Shown piece after piece: positions 36,391 to 45,476 of a stretch of DNA of 64,000 bases. The notes beneath the pieces are model-generated. The model ran no database searches. It had not been told where the DNA came from and saw only the letters and a program-made list of their open reading frames with translations. The translations under genes were made by a program, and so were the position numbers. Position 1 is the stretch's first letter; the number at the start of each line of letters is the position of its first letter. Source of the DNA: Pseudomonas vanderleydeniana (GTDB taxonomy: Bacteria > Pseudomonadota > Gammaproteobacteria > Pseudomonadales > Pseudomonadaceae); NCBI RefSeq assembly GCF_014268755.2, contig NZ_CP077093.1:3832001-3896000 (forward strand), given 5' to 3'.

Positions 36391-37749
36391 TCAGTGAAGG
36401 GTCGCTTTCGACACAAAGGCTTCGTCGACCCTGGCCAGGTCGGTTTCGCGCAGGGTGCCGGCGTAGTAATGCAATTTGGTCCAGGCCATCAGGTAGTCGT
36501 AGCGCGCCTGCGCCAGGTCCCGACGGGTGCTGTAGAGCTGTTGCTCGGCGTTGAGCAGGTCGAGGTTGACCCGCTCACCACCGAGGATGCTTTGCCGGGT
36601 CGACAGCACCAGCGACTCGGCCGAGGCCAGAGCCTTGCGGTAGGCCCGCAGCTTGCTCGCCCCTGACTGGCAGGCGTTGTACTGGCGCCGCAGCTCGATC
36701 AGGGTTTCGCGGGTCTTGCCGTCGAGTTCGTATTCGGCCTGTTCCAGGTTGGCACTGGCCTGGCGGACCGAGGCCGAAACGCCGCCGCCGGCGAACAACG
36801 GCACGCTGACCTCGAAGCCGACGGTATTGGTGTCATAACGCTGGTTGTAGGTGTTGTTACTGTCGGACTCGCTCTTGCGCAGGCTCGCGTAGGCATTGAG
36901 CTTGGGCAGGTGCCCCGCCCGATTGCGCTCGACCTCGTAGTGAGCGACCTCCACGGCCTGGCGCTGGGACGCCAGCGCCGGGTTGTTGCTCAAGGCCAGT
37001 TCATGCCAGGTGGAGAAGTTGGCCGGTTCCAGGGCGAAGGCGTCGAATCCCTGCCCCAGCGGCGCCAGCTCGGTCACGTTGACCGCCGGCACGCCGATCA
37101 GCGCCCCCAGTTCGCGCAAGGCCGCATCCTGGGCGTCACGCGCCTCGATCTCCTCGGCCGTGGCCAGCTCATAACGCGATTCGGACTCGAGGATGTCGGT
37201 ACGGGTGCCCTCGCCCTGGCGGAACAGCTGCGTGTTCTGCTGGAACTGCTCGTCGAGGGCCTTCTTCCTGGCCTGGGCGATCTGGATCTGGTCCTCGGCG
37301 AACAGTGCCTGGGTGTAGTAGGTCAGCACCCGCACCAGCAATTCCTGGCTCTTGCCGCGGAAGGTCTCGTCGGCGAACAGTGCCTGGGCCACCCCCTTGC
37401 GATAGTTGGCATAGGCCTCGTAGTCGATCAGCGGCTGTTGCAGGGTCAGGGTCGAACCGGAGCTGGTGTAGGTTCGATCCTCATGCAAATTGCCACGCTC
37501 GGTGAGGTAGGTGACCCGCGAGTCGTTGCGTCCCTGGTTGTAGTTGTAGGACAGCCGCGGCAACAGGCCGGCGCGGCCGATGGCACGGTTCTCCTGGCCG
37601 GCATCACGTTCCCTCAATGCACCGAGGAACACCGGGTCATTGCGCAATGCCTGCTCATAGACCTGGAACGGCCCCATGGCCTGGCAATCGAGCGCAAACA
37701 ACAGCAAGGCAGCCGCCACACACAGCGGTTTGGTCATCAGGCGCAACAT
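36391..37749 (-). CDS. aprF: Type I secretion outer membrane protein, TolC family
   Basis: The product is 452 residues. A signal peptide (about 1-24, ending DCQA) is followed by two OEP repeats of helices and strands typical of TolC (GPFQVYEQALRNDPVFLGAL at the start, TRQSILGGERVNLDLLNAEQ near the end). It forms the trans-envelope channel for the AprD/AprE exporter. It starts 1 bp after the aprE stop, with GAGGAG close to the ATG, so translation is coupled. It serves the proteases, and probably the lipase encoded immediately downstream. Confidence 0.94.
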   Translation of the reverse strand: MLRLMTKPLCVAAALLLFALDCQAMGPFQVYEQALRNDPVFLGALRERDAGQENRAIGRAGLLPRLSYNYNQGRNDSRVTYLTERGNLHEDRTYTSSGSTLTLQQPLIDYEAYANYRKGVAQALFADETFRGKSQELLVRVLTYYTQALFAEDQIQIAQARKKALDEQFQQNTQLFRQGEGTRTDILESESRYELATAEEIEARDAQDAALRELGALIGVPAVNVTELAPLGQGFDAFALEPANFSTWHELALSNNPALASQRQAVEVAHYEVERNRAGHLPKLNAYASLRKSESDSNNTYNQRYDTNTVGFEVSVPLFAGGGVSASVRQASANLEQAEYELDGKTRETLIELRRQYNACQSGASKLRAYRKALASAESLVLSTRQSILGGERVNLDLLNAEQQLYSTRRDLAQARYDYLMAWTKLHYYAGTLRETDLARVDEAFVSKATLH

Positions 37750-37750
37750 A

Positions 37751-39070
37751 CTACTCCTCGGTCAACGCAGAGCCCGCACGATCCATGAGGGGCTTGAACA
37801 GGTAGTTGAGCAACGAACGCTCACCGGTGCGAACGAACATCTCCGCCGGCATACCGGGCTTGATCACCAACCCGTTGAGTTTTTCCAATGCCTGGTCGCT
37901 GACCGAGCTACGCAATACGTAGTATGGCGTACCACTCTTTTCATCCAGTAGCTGGTCGGCCGAAATCAGGCTCACGGCGCCACTGACCCGCGGCGTGCGA
38001 TTCTGGTTGAAGGCAGTGAACAGGATGTCCACCGGCAACGCCGTTCCGACCTTGTCCACCAGGTGGACCGGCAGCCGCCCCTCCACTTCCAGGCGCTCAC
38101 CCTGCGGCACGATTTCCACCAGGGTATCGCCAGCACGCACCACCGCCCCCTCGGTATGCACCCCCAGGTTCACCGCGATGCCTTCGGCCGGCGCGCTGAT
38201 TTCACTGTGCTGCAGCTCGAAACGGGCGGAGGTCAATTGCTGCTCCAGGGTCAGGGTCTTGAGCTGGGCATCAGCCAACTGGCTGCGCACCTCCTTCTGG
38301 TACTCCTCGGCGTGCTGCGCCAGTTTCAGGCGCGACTCGAGAATGCCCTGCTCGACCCGCCCACTTTCTCCGGTGTTCTGCGCCAGGTCCTGCTGCACCT
38401 GGGACAACTGTCGCTCGTACTCCAGCAAGCGGTTGCTCGGGATGTAGCCGTTTTCCGCCAATGGCCGCAGGTTCTCCAACTGACGGCGCAGGGACTCGGC
38501 GCGCGCGGTCATGTCGGCGCGCGCCCGGCGCATGCCAGCCAGTTGCGCACCGGCACCGTCGATGGCTGCCCGGATACCCGCCTGTTCGCGGGAAAACGCC
38601 TCGCGCCTGCTGCTGAACAACTGCCGCTGGCCTTCGAGCACCAGCCCCAACTGCGGATCGTTATCGGCGGTCAGTTCCTCAGGAAAGCTCACCCGCGCCA
38701 GGTTGTCCCGCTCGCTCTGCCAACGCGCCTGACTGGCCCAGGCCACGCGATACTGCGCGCGCAGGGACTGGACATCAGCCGCCCGCTGGGTCTGGTCGAG
38801 ACGGAACAGTGGCTGGCCCTGATGGACCACCTGCCCCTCGTGCACCAGGATCCGCTCGACCACCCCGCCTCCCAGCGACTGCACCGCCTTGCGCTTGCCG
38901 GAGACCACCACGGTACCCTGCACCGCAATCCCCTGGTCGAGCGGTGCCAGCGCCGCCCAGGCAAAGAAACTGCCGGCGCCGAGCAGAGCCAGCCACCAAC
39001 CGGCACGGACAAAAAAGCGGGCATCGCGTTCACGAGGCTCATCGTGTTGCATCAGGTTGTCCTGGCTCAT
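37751..39070 (-). CDS. aprE: Type I secretion membrane fusion protein, HlyD family
   Basis: The product is 439 residues. One membrane helix lies near 26-46 ([20 protein letters not shown]). Then come a split lipoyl domain ([19 protein letters not shown]), a long coiled coil (about 110-290) and a beta-barrel domain ending in [20 protein letters not shown], as in PrtE/AprE. It bridges the ABC transporter AprD to the channel AprF. It overlaps aprD by 4 bp (ATGA). The order D-E-F is the standard one. Confidence 0.95.
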   Translation of the reverse strand: MSQDNLMQHDEPRERDARFFVRAGWWLALLGAGSFFAWAALAPLDQGIAVQGTVVVSGKRKAVQSLGGGVVERILVHEGQVVHQGQPLFRLDQTQRAADVQSLRAQYRVAWASQARWQSERDNLARVSFPEELTADNDPQLGLVLEGQRQLFSSRREAFSREQAGIRAAIDGAGAQLAGMRRARADMTARAESLRRQLENLRPLAENGYIPSNRLLEYERQLSQVQQDLAQNTGESGRVEQGILESRLKLAQHAEEYQKEVRSQLADAQLKTLTLEQQLTSARFELQHSEISAPAEGIAVNLGVHTEGAVVRAGDTLVEIVPQGERLEVEGRLPVHLVDKVGTALPVDILFTAFNQNRTPRVSGAVSLISADQLLDEKSGTPYYVLRSSVSDQALEKLNGLVIKPGMPAEMFVRTGERSLLNYLFKPLMDRAGSALTEE

Positions 39071-40854
39071 GCTCCGCTCCTGCGCGTCGAGGCTCCGTAT
39101 TGGCGGCTCAGGCTGAGGCCGACAGCGGTTGGGGACGGAGCCTGGGGCGCCGCCGTGCTGGCGGCTTGTGCGTTGCCGGACAAGGCCTTGAGCACCTCGG
39201 CAGTGGGCCCGAAGGCCTGCATCCGCCCATCGTTGAGCACCAGCAGCTTGTCTGCCTGGGCCAGGGAAGTGGTCCGATGAGTCACCAGGATCACGCTGCT
39301 ACCCTGGGCCTTGAGCTGGGCGATGGCGGCAGTGAGCGCCGCCTCGCCGACCGCATCGAGGTTGGAGTTGGGCTCATCGAGGATCACCAGCCGGGGCCCG
39401 CCATACAGCGCCCGGGCCAGGGCGACCCGTTGCTTCTGTCCGCCGGACAGACCGCAACCGTCATCCCCCAACGGGGTGTCATACCCCTGGGGCAGACGCA
39501 GGATCAGTTCATGCACGCCAGCCTGGACCGCCGCCGCGACGACTTTCTGTGGATCGGCCTCACTGAAGCGGGCGATGTTCTCGGCAACCGTGCCACTGAA
39601 GAGCTCGATCGACTGCGGCAGGTAGCCGATGTGCGGGCCGAGCTCATCACGGTCCCAGCGATGGATATCTGCGCCATCCAGCCGTACCACACCGCCCAGG
39701 GTTGGCCAGACACCTACCAGCACCCTGGCCAGGGTCGATTTGCCAGATCCCGAAGCGCCCAAAACGCCCAGCACCTCTCCGGCATCGATGGCAAAACTGA
39801 CATGATGCAGGCTCGCCTCACGCCTGCCCGGCGGACCCGCGCTGACCTGCTCGAACGCCACTTGCCCCCTGGGTTCGGGCAGACTCATGGGCGATTCACC
39901 CTGGGGAAACTCGCGCAGCAGCTCATCAAGCCGCCGATAGGCCAGCTTGGCCGCGCTCCACTGCTTCCATACGGCGATCAACTGATCGATGGGGCTCAGC
40001 ACCCGCCCCATCAGAATCGAGCCGGCAATCATCATGCCCGAGCTCATGTCACCCTTGATCACCAGCAATGCGCCCAGGCCCAGTACCAGCGATTGCAGAC
40101 ACAGGCGCAGGGTCTTGCTCAGCGAGGTCACCATCGCGCCGGTATCGCTGGCCTGGTTCTGCCGGGCGAGAAACCGCGAGTGCACCTGGAACCAGCGCCG
40201 CCGCAGGGCGCCGAGCATGCCCATGGCCTGGATGGTCTCGGCGTTGTGCAGATGACTGGTCGCCAACTGAGCGGATTTTTGCGAATAGCCGCTGGCTTCG
40301 GCCAGCGGCTTGCGGGTCAGCCATTCGTTCAGGCAGGCCAGCGCGATCAGCAGCAGCGCACCCACGCTGGCGAAAACCCCGAGCCAGGGGTTGAACAGGA
40401 AGATCACCAGCAGATAGATGGGAAACCACGGCGCGTCGAAGAACGCGAACAACGCAGGCCCCGTGAGAAACTGGCGGATATGGGTCAGGTCGCCCAGGGC
40501 CTGTCCCGCATGCCCTTCGCCGCGAAACAGGTTGCGTTCGAACGCCGCCCGATAGACCCGCAGGTTGAACTGTCGTTCGAGCTGGCTGCCAATGCGGATC
40601 ACGATGAAGCTGCGAATGGTTTCCAGCAGCCCGATAAAAGCGAAAAAGCCCACCACCATCAGCGTGAGCATCACCAGGGTGGTTTCGTTCTGTGATGTCA
40701 GGACCCGGTCGTAGACCTGCAGCATATAGATCGACGGGACCAGCATCAGCAGGTTGATCAGGGCGGTGAAACAGCCAATGCTGATCAAGGTGCTTTTATA
40801 GTCGCCCAATACACGGAACAAGGGTGTGCCAGAAATCATCTTCAACGATTTCAT
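39067..40854 (-). CDS. aprD: Type I secretion ABC transporter (permease fused to ATPase)
   Basis: The product is 595 residues. Residues 1-300 are the membrane domain with about six helices and no C39 peptidase domain. The ATPase follows with Walker [11 protein letters not shown]-loop YLPQSIELF, signature LSGGQKQR, Walker B LVILDEP and H-loop THRTTS. It recognises C-terminal secretion signals of the RTX proteases and drives one-step export. The last 35 residues are Ala/Pro-rich and variable. The ATG follows AGGGA, within an UCAGGGAAGA sequence that exactly fits the RsmA/RsmE consensus. It heads the D-E-F run, 163 bp after the RTX-only gene. Confidence 0.96.
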   Translation of the reverse strand: MKSLKMISGTPLFRVLGDYKSTLISIGCFTALINLLMLVPSIYMLQVYDRVLTSQNETTLVMLTLMVVGFFAFIGLLETIRSFIVIRIGSQLERQFNLRVYRAAFERNLFRGEGHAGQALGDLTHIRQFLTGPALFAFFDAPWFPIYLLVIFLFNPWLGVFASVGALLLIALACLNEWLTRKPLAEASGYSQKSAQLATSHLHNAETIQAMGMLGALRRRWFQVHSRFLARQNQASDTGAMVTSLSKTLRLCLQSLVLGLGALLVIKGDMSSGMMIAGSILMGRVLSPIDQLIAVWKQWSAAKLAYRRLDELLREFPQGESPMSLPEPRGQVAFEQVSAGPPGRREASLHHVSFAIDAGEVLGVLGASGSGKSTLARVLVGVWPTLGGVVRLDGADIHRWDRDELGPHIGYLPQSIELFSGTVAENIARFSEADPQKVVAAAVQAGVHELILRLPQGYDTPLGDDGCGLSGGQKQRVALARALYGGPRLVILDEPNSNLDAVGEAALTAAIAQLKAQGSSVILVTHRTTSLAQADKLLVLNDGRMQAFGPTAEVLKALSGNAQAASTAAPQAPSPTAVGLSLSRQYGASTRRSGA

Positions 40855-40857
40855 TTA

Positions 40858-40867
40858 TCTTCCCTGA
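40858..40867 (-). promoter_or_regulatory. RsmA/RsmE-type site over the aprD ribosome binding site
   Basis: The coding strand reads TCAGGGAAGA, a full match to the consensus (A/U)CANGGANG(U/A). It contains the AGGGA ribosome binding core 6 bases before the ATG. Binding of RsmA/E would block translation until relieved by Gac-controlled small RNAs. Confidence 0.5.
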
Positions 40868-41016
40868 TATTTCTTATTTCTCGGAATTCATGAGACCTGA
40901 ACAAGTCTCGATCTTGTCACTGAAGTTGATTCAAGTCATGGAAAGAGTCCGTTCTGATTATGATGGATTCATACTCACTCGAAGGGGCGACATACAGGTC
41001 ACCCCTTCGAGTGAGG

Positions 41017-41649
41017 TCATGCAACGATGTCCGTAGTCAGGGCCTGGCCAACGGTCATGACCCGGAAGTCGGCCGCGCCGTTGCCGTTGAAGTCGATCAC
41101 CAGGTCATAACCAAGTACCGCTTCGCCCGCACGCCCCGTGAACTGCTCGACAAAGGTCAGGCCCGATCCGCCAGTGATCACGCTCAGGTCGATCTTGTCC
41201 TCACCACTGACGAAGTCGGTGATCCAGTCGGCATCCGTGGGGGTCGAGTCGGATATCTTGCGGTACACGAAGGCATCACGACCCGCCCCACCTTCCAGCC
41301 AGTCGAGACCGGCCCCTCCTTCGAGGATGTCGTTGCCATCACCGCCTTTCAGGCGATCCTCGCCATCACCACCGCGCAAATGATCGGAGCCGTCGCCACC
41401 GATCAGCAAGTCGTCGCCATCTCCGCCATAGAGCACGCTGGAGCTGTGACCCACCTCCAGCGTATCGTTGCCGGCGCCTCCTAACAGTACGTCATGACCA
41501 CCACCGCCGACGATATGATTGTCCAGGGCATTGCCGACAATATATTCATTGTCGATCGTGCCATTGAAGTTGACGATCTGATCCCGAGGCAACTCCTTGC
41601 CGGACGCGTAGGGCGTAAGAGCGAATGAAAACATGTCAGACTGTGCCAC
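41017..41649 (-). CDS. RTX-only protein with serralysin-type C-terminal domain, no protease domain
   Basis: The product is 210 residues from a GTG at 41649 (AAGGAAG 4 bases before; the next in-frame ATG is too far). Residues about 43-125 hold seven or eight RTX nonapeptides (GGAGNDTLE, GGDGDDLLI, GGDGSDHLR, GGDGEDRLK, GGDGNDILE). The last 85 residues match the M10 peptidase C-terminal domain (DWITDFVSGEDKIDLSVITG) and end DIVA like the serralysins. It has no HExxH motif. It should be exported by AprDEF, bind calcium and have some non-proteolytic role. The unique first 35 residues match none of the proteases, so it is not simply a truncated copy. It lies between aprI and aprD. Confidence 0.88.
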   Translation of the reverse strand: MAQSDMFSFALTPYASGKELPRDQIVNFNGTIDNEYIVGNALDNHIVGGGGHDVLLGGAGNDTLEVGHSSSVLYGGDGDDLLIGGDGSDHLRGGDGEDRLKGGDGNDILEGGAGLDWLEGGAGRDAFVYRKISDSTPTDADWITDFVSGEDKIDLSVITGGSGLTFVEQFTGRAGEAVLGYDLVIDFNGNGAADFRVMTVGQALTTDIVA

Positions 41650-41652
41650 ATC

Positions 41653-41662
41653 ACTTCCTTAA
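41653..41662 (-). promoter_or_regulatory. RsmA/RsmE-like site before the RTX-only gene
   Basis: The coding strand reads TTAAGGAAGT. This matches the RsmA/RsmE consensus except T for C at the second position and overlaps the AAGGAAG ribosome binding site. Confidence 0.35.
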
Positions 41663-41767
41663 ATCTTAATATCTGCACGAATAAACTTGTTCGATAACAG
41701 GGCGCAAACCAGAAAGATACTTACGTATGCATTTCCGAAAATGGCGCCGACTTGTACTTGTCGAAAT

Positions 41768-42175
41768 TCAATCCCGAGACTTGCGGCTGAGCGTCAACTC
41801 ACCTTGCCTGCTCGTCGCCCAATAGCGTCCAGCGTCGCGATTGAGGTGCACCAGGCCACTGCCCTCCTGGTCGAACAACCACAGGCCATCCGGTGTCGGC
41901 TCCCAGCTACCGGGGCGGGCACCCAGCAGCTCGGTGGCGCACTCCAGGTCGCCGGCCAGCAGTGGCGGCTGTGCCGACAGTTGCAACACGCAGTTTCGTG
42001 CCGGATCTGCGCTGCTGGACAACAGCCATTGACCCGCGAGCGACTCGCGGCTGGGCAATACCAAACTACTGGCCATGACGGCTTCTCCCATGAAGGTCAG
42101 TGACAGGGCCAACAACCAGGCCCCCAAGTGTTTTTGACGGGTTGGCCCGCTGATGGAGCCGTTGCGCTTGTGCAT
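41768..42175 (-). CDS. aprI: Alkaline protease inhibitor (serralysin inhibitor)
   Basis: The product is 135 residues. A signal peptide with a basic start (MHKRNGSISGPTRQKHLGAW) and a hydrophobic core ends near VMAS, so the protein is periplasmic. The mature N-terminus SSLVLPSRESLAGQW has the strand-exchange trunk and the conserved Gly-Gln-Trp of Inh/AprI inhibitors. Two cysteines (NCVLQL, LECATE) would form the family's disulfide. It protects the cell from prematurely active protease by inserting its N-terminus into the active site. AAGGGA precedes the ATG. It lies after the third protease gene rather than directly after aprA, as in the usual aprA-aprI order. Confidence 0.9.
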   Translation of the reverse strand: MHKRNGSISGPTRQKHLGAWLLALSLTFMGEAVMASSLVLPSRESLAGQWLLSSSADPARNCVLQLSAQPPLLAGDLECATELLGARPGSWEPTPDGLWLFDQEGSGLVHLNRDAGRYWATSRQGELTLSRKSRD

Positions 42176-42220
42176 GCGTCGTCCCTTGCCGAATTCGTTC
42201 CTTGTTCATCCGTTCACACC

Positions 42221-43579
42221 TCAGGCCAGGATGTCCGTAACCGCGACCCGGCCAACCGTGTCGACCTGGAAATCTGCCAGGCCATCACCTGAAAAATCGA
42301 TTTGCAGACTGCCCAGGTTGGTCGCCGCGTCATAGCTGAGCATCGCCTCGCCCGCTTTTGTGGTGAAGGCGCTGACGAAGCTCAGTCCCGCCCCCCGGGT
42401 TATACCTCCGAGGCCGATCTGGTCCTGGCCACTGGCGAAGTCCATGAGCCGGTCAGCCGCCTGTGGCGTGGAGTCGGAAACGGCCGCAAACACGAAAATG
42501 TCATTGCCCGCGCCGCCCCACAGCCTGTCCGCACCAGCGCCACCGTAGAGAATGTCGCTGCCGGCACCGCCACGCAGTTCGTTGGCGACATCATTACCGA
42601 CCAACAGGTCATGCCCAGAACCACCGATGGCGTTTTCGATCGTGACACCCTGGGCGATCGAGACGTTGCCGGCCAACCCGCCGACATCGGAAAACGCACC
42701 GGCCTGCAGGTTGATCTCCTGATTCTGGGTGAACCCGGAGAAATCCAGCGTGTCATTGCCCCCGCCATCCCAGACCGCGAACACCAGGACATCCGACGAC
42801 GACTGGGCGCTCAAGTGGTCACGGCCGGTGTTGGAATTGAATCCGTAGACCGTGTCGTCGGCACGCGTAGCGTAGTTGGCACCGTAGATTTTCTGGATCG
42901 CGGCGATATCGTCGCGAAGCGGTCCGGACGAATAGTGCTCGGCGCCGTTCCTGGCGAAGTTCTGCCGGGTATGGCTTTCACTGAAGTAGCTCATGACGGT
43001 GAAACCCAGGCTGTCCTGCGCATAGGTCGCGTCACGGTAGCTCGGTTCGTCGGTAGTGGTCCCATAGTCACTGGGATGGGAGAGCCCCAGGGCATGGCCG
43101 ATTTCATGAACCAGCGACATCCGCCCGTAGTTGTTCAGTCCTGGCGTGCCGTTGAGGTCGTAGCTGCTGTTGACCAGGTACCAGGACTGCCCGTCATAGT
43201 CGGGATCGGACCCCGGCATGTAGGCAAACGCGGCAATGGTCGATGGGCCGACACTGTAGTTGCCGAAGGTCAGATGCCCTTCGCCACCGTCCTGCGCCTG
43301 GGTGAAACTCAGGTTGGCGACATCCGCCCAGGACTGCAGGGCCAGTACCGCCTGCTCCTGCTGCAATGCGCTGAACTGGGCGAAACCGCCGACACCGTGA
43401 TCAACCTTCAGCTCGATGAAGTTGTCCGGCGCCGTGTCCGGGAAAGCAAAGGTCAATTCGACCGTACCGTTGCCGTCTTTATCCTTCCAGGCCTGACCAC
43501 TGCGGGCCAGTTGCTGCGCCGCCTGATCCACGGAGTAACTCGGTTTGTCGCCAGTGATGGGGAAATTCATTGTAGTCAC
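42221..43579 (-). CDS. Serralysin-family metalloprotease, paralogue with short propeptide
   Basis: The product is 452 residues from a GTG at 43579 (AAGGA 6 bases upstream fits the GTG, not the ATG three codons later). The zinc site is HEIGHALGLSHP with H158, E159, H162 and H168, followed by the Met-turn FTVMSYF. RTX repeats (GGSGHDLLV, GGAGSDILY, GGAGADRLW, GGAGNDIFV) and the M10 C-terminal domain with tail DILA follow, so AprDEF should export it. Only about 10 residues precede the conserved [11 protein letters not shown], versus about 43 in AprA, so the inhibitory propeptide is largely missing. It lies 21 bp after the middle protease gene and is clearly part of its transcript. Confidence 0.93.
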   Translation of the reverse strand: MTTMNFPITGDKPSYSVDQAAQQLARSGQAWKDKDGNGTVELTFAFPDTAPDNFIELKVDHGVGGFAQFSALQQEQAVLALQSWADVANLSFTQAQDGGEGHLTFGNYSVGPSTIAAFAYMPGSDPDYDGQSWYLVNSSYDLNGTPGLNNYGRMSLVHEIGHALGLSHPSDYGTTTDEPSYRDATYAQDSLGFTVMSYFSESHTRQNFARNGAEHYSSGPLRDDIAAIQKIYGANYATRADDTVYGFNSNTGRDHLSAQSSSDVLVFAVWDGGGNDTLDFSGFTQNQEINLQAGAFSDVGGLAGNVSIAQGVTIENAIGGSGHDLLVGNDVANELRGGAGSDILYGGAGADRLWGGAGNDIFVFAAVSDSTPQAADRLMDFASGQDQIGLGGITRGAGLSFVSAFTTKAGEAMLSYDAATNLGSLQIDFSGDGLADFQVDTVGRVAVTDILA

Positions 43580-43582
43580 GCG

Positions 43583-43592
43583 AAATCCTTGA
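43583..43592 (-). promoter_or_regulatory. RsmA/RsmE-like site before the third protease gene
   Basis: The coding strand reads TCAAGGATTT, matching the RsmA/RsmE consensus except T for G at the ninth position. AAGGA is the ribosome binding core. The same ten bases precede the middle protease gene. Confidence 0.4.
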
Positions 43593-43600
43593 ACAGGGCC

Positions 43601-45076
43601 TCAGGCCACGATATCCGTGATAGCCACCCGACCCACCGTGATGACCTCGAAATCTGCCACCCCCTGTCCGGAGAAGTCGACGGCCAACCTCCCCTGATGG
43701 GTGACCATGTCGTAGCTCAACACGGCCTCCCGGGCATTGCCACTGAACGCACTGACGAAGTTCAGGCCTGCACCGCGGGTCATTCCGGCCACGCTGATCT
43801 CGTCCTGACCGCTGGTAAAGTCCATGATCCGGTCGGCCGCCAGGGGCCTCGAATCGGAAGCAGCGGAGAACATGAAGGTATCCTTGCCAGTCCCCCCCCA
43901 GAGTTCGTCCGCACCGCCGCCGCCGTGGAGAACGTCGTTGCCGGCACCGCCGCGCAGCTGGTTGCTCAGTGCGTTGCCGACCAGCAGGTCATTGCCACTG
44001 CCGCCGATAGCGTTCTCGATATCGACGCCGTGGGCAATGGAGACATTGCCACGCAGGCCACCCACGTCGGAAAACGCGCCGGCATTCAGGTTGATCTCCT
44101 GGTCCTGGGTGAAGCCGGAAAAATCCAGGGTGTCATTGCCACCGCCATCCCAGACCGAAAACACCGGTGCATCAGCACTTGAGGTCACACTCAGGTAATC
44201 ACGGCCAGCATTGGAGTTGAAGCCATACACGGTGTCATCGGCACGGGTGCCATGGTTCGCGCCATAGAGCTCCTGGATTGCGGCGATGTCATGTATCTGC
44301 GGCGCCGAGGGATAGGCTTGCGAACCACTCTTGGTGAAGTCCTGCCCGGTGTTGGTTTCGCGCCAGTAGCTCATCAGGCTGTAGCCGACGGAGTCCTCGA
44401 CGTAGGCAGCCTTCTGCTGGTGGTTATCGTCACGGGTGATGCGATTCCACAGCCAGTCGAGCCAGGTGTCTGCCCGGGATTGATACTCACCCGGGTGATC
44501 CAGGCCCAGGGTGTGGCCGATCTCGTGAGTCAGGACCAGTCGACCCAGACTGTTCGTCACGGGAGCCCTGTTGGTGTCATCTGCACCGCCGAGCCAGTCC
44601 CGCAACCAACCGTACCAGCTGTCATCAGTGGAGACCCGGTACCAGGACTGGCCATCCAGGTAGGGATGGCTGTCGGGCAGGAACGCAAACGCCGCGGCGC
44701 CCTGCATGCCCTTACTGAAGTTGCCGAAACTCATGTGCCCGTCGCCGCCCGACCGGGCCTCGGTAAAGGTCACATTGGCGACATCGGCCCAGGATTGCAT
44801 GGCCTGCACTGCCTGCGCTTTCTGCTGCGCATTGAATTCGCTGAACCCTTCAAGTCCCTCGGCACCAAACAGCAGGTTCGGCGCACCGAGAAACTCATAA
44901 GTCAGATCGATCCGACCGTTGTTGTCATAGTCCCACCATTTCTGACCGGAGCGGATGATTTGCAGCACAGCCTCATCTGCGGAAAAGGAAGGTTTTCCGG
45001 AGTCGGAGAGCGTCTGCTGCTCAATCCCTGGCTGAAACTGTCCAGGGAGGTTCGTGTTGGTACTGAGAGTTGTCAT
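43601..45076 (-). CDS. Serralysin-family metalloprotease with catalytic-domain insertions
   Basis: The product is 491 residues from the ATG at 45076 (AAGGA 6 bases upstream); a longer frame to 45118 lacks a signal. The zinc site is [12 protein letters not shown] (H184, E185, H188, H194) with Met-turn YSLMSYW. RTX repeats and the M10 C-terminal domain end DIVA. Compared with AprA it has two additional segments around the active site. One is about residues 152-172 (DSWYGWLRDWLGGADD) just before the zinc helix; the other is about 203-220 (DTWLDWLWNRITRDDN) just after it. Both are rich in tryptophan. These may build a new substrate or surface-binding site. It lies about 400 bp downstream of aprA. 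Confidence 0.93.
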   Translation of the reverse strand: MTTLSTNTNLPGQFQPGIEQQTLSDSGKPSFSADEAVLQIIRSGQKWWDYDNNGRIDLTYEFLGAPNLLFGAEGLEGFSEFNAQQKAQAVQAMQSWADVANVTFTEARSGGDGHMSFGNFSKGMQGAAAFAFLPDSHPYLDGQSWYRVSTDDSWYGWLRDWLGGADDTNRAPVTNSLGRLVLTHEIGHTLGLDHPGEYQSRADTWLDWLWNRITRDDNHQQKAAYVEDSVGYSLMSYWRETNTGQDFTKSGSQAYPSAPQIHDIAAIQELYGANHGTRADDTVYGFNSNAGRDYLSVTSSADAPVFSVWDGGGNDTLDFSGFTQDQEINLNAGAFSDVGGLRGNVSIAHGVDIENAIGGSGNDLLVGNALSNQLRGGAGNDVLHGGGGADELWGGTGKDTFMFSAASDSRPLAADRIMDFTSGQDEISVAGMTRGAGLNFVSAFSGNAREAVLSYDMVTHQGRLAVDFSGQGVADFEVITVGRVAITDIVA

Positions 45077-45079
45077 GCT

Positions 45080-45089
45080 AAATCCTTGA
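45080..45089 (-). promoter_or_regulatory. RsmA/RsmE-like site before the middle protease gene
   Basis: The coding strand reads TCAAGGATTT, one mismatch from the RsmA/RsmE consensus, covering the AAGGA ribosome binding core. It is identical to the site at 43583-43592. Confidence 0.4.
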
Positions 45090-45476
45090 GGCATGGGAAA
45101 ACTTGCTCGAACAGGCAACTACCTGATAACAAGCAGACGCATTGGACTGTTCCCCGCCTGATGCCTCCTGCAAATAACGCTCATCCTTTGATTGAATGCA
45201 CAAGTTTCAATAAATCCAGCTGAAGAGGGTTAAACCTCAACAGGAAAATTCGACAAGACTGTCTACCTGCCGGAACTTCATATACCGGACCGACTGCTGT
45301 TGCAATGACAGTCGCTCTTCAACCCAAGTTCAAGAGGCGGCCTTAGCAGCACGACCCTCTTCATTGACTCAGGCAGAACACGCGTGACTACCACCTTGCA
45401 CACTGCAGTTGTTCGGGAAGTCGACCACTGCGCGATTCAAGGAAGCGGCGCGAACGCCGCCTCCCGTTTCAGCGAC
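45090..45476. other. Spacer between aprA and the second protease gene
   Basis: This is about 390 bp without a gene. Just after the aprA stop, a GC-rich stem is seen on the minus strand: GCGGCG (45455-45460 complement) and CGCCGC around a TTCG loop, extended by GGA/TCC. It is followed by a weakly U-rich stretch. Partial termination or 3' stabilisation of the aprA transcript is plausible. The length leaves room for an own promoter of the downstream proteases. Confidence 0.4.

Noticed and set aside
42302..44182. 626-codon plus-strand frame across two protease genes
   Set aside because: It spans the gap between two clear minus-strand serralysins and repeats itself only because the proteases are paralogous.
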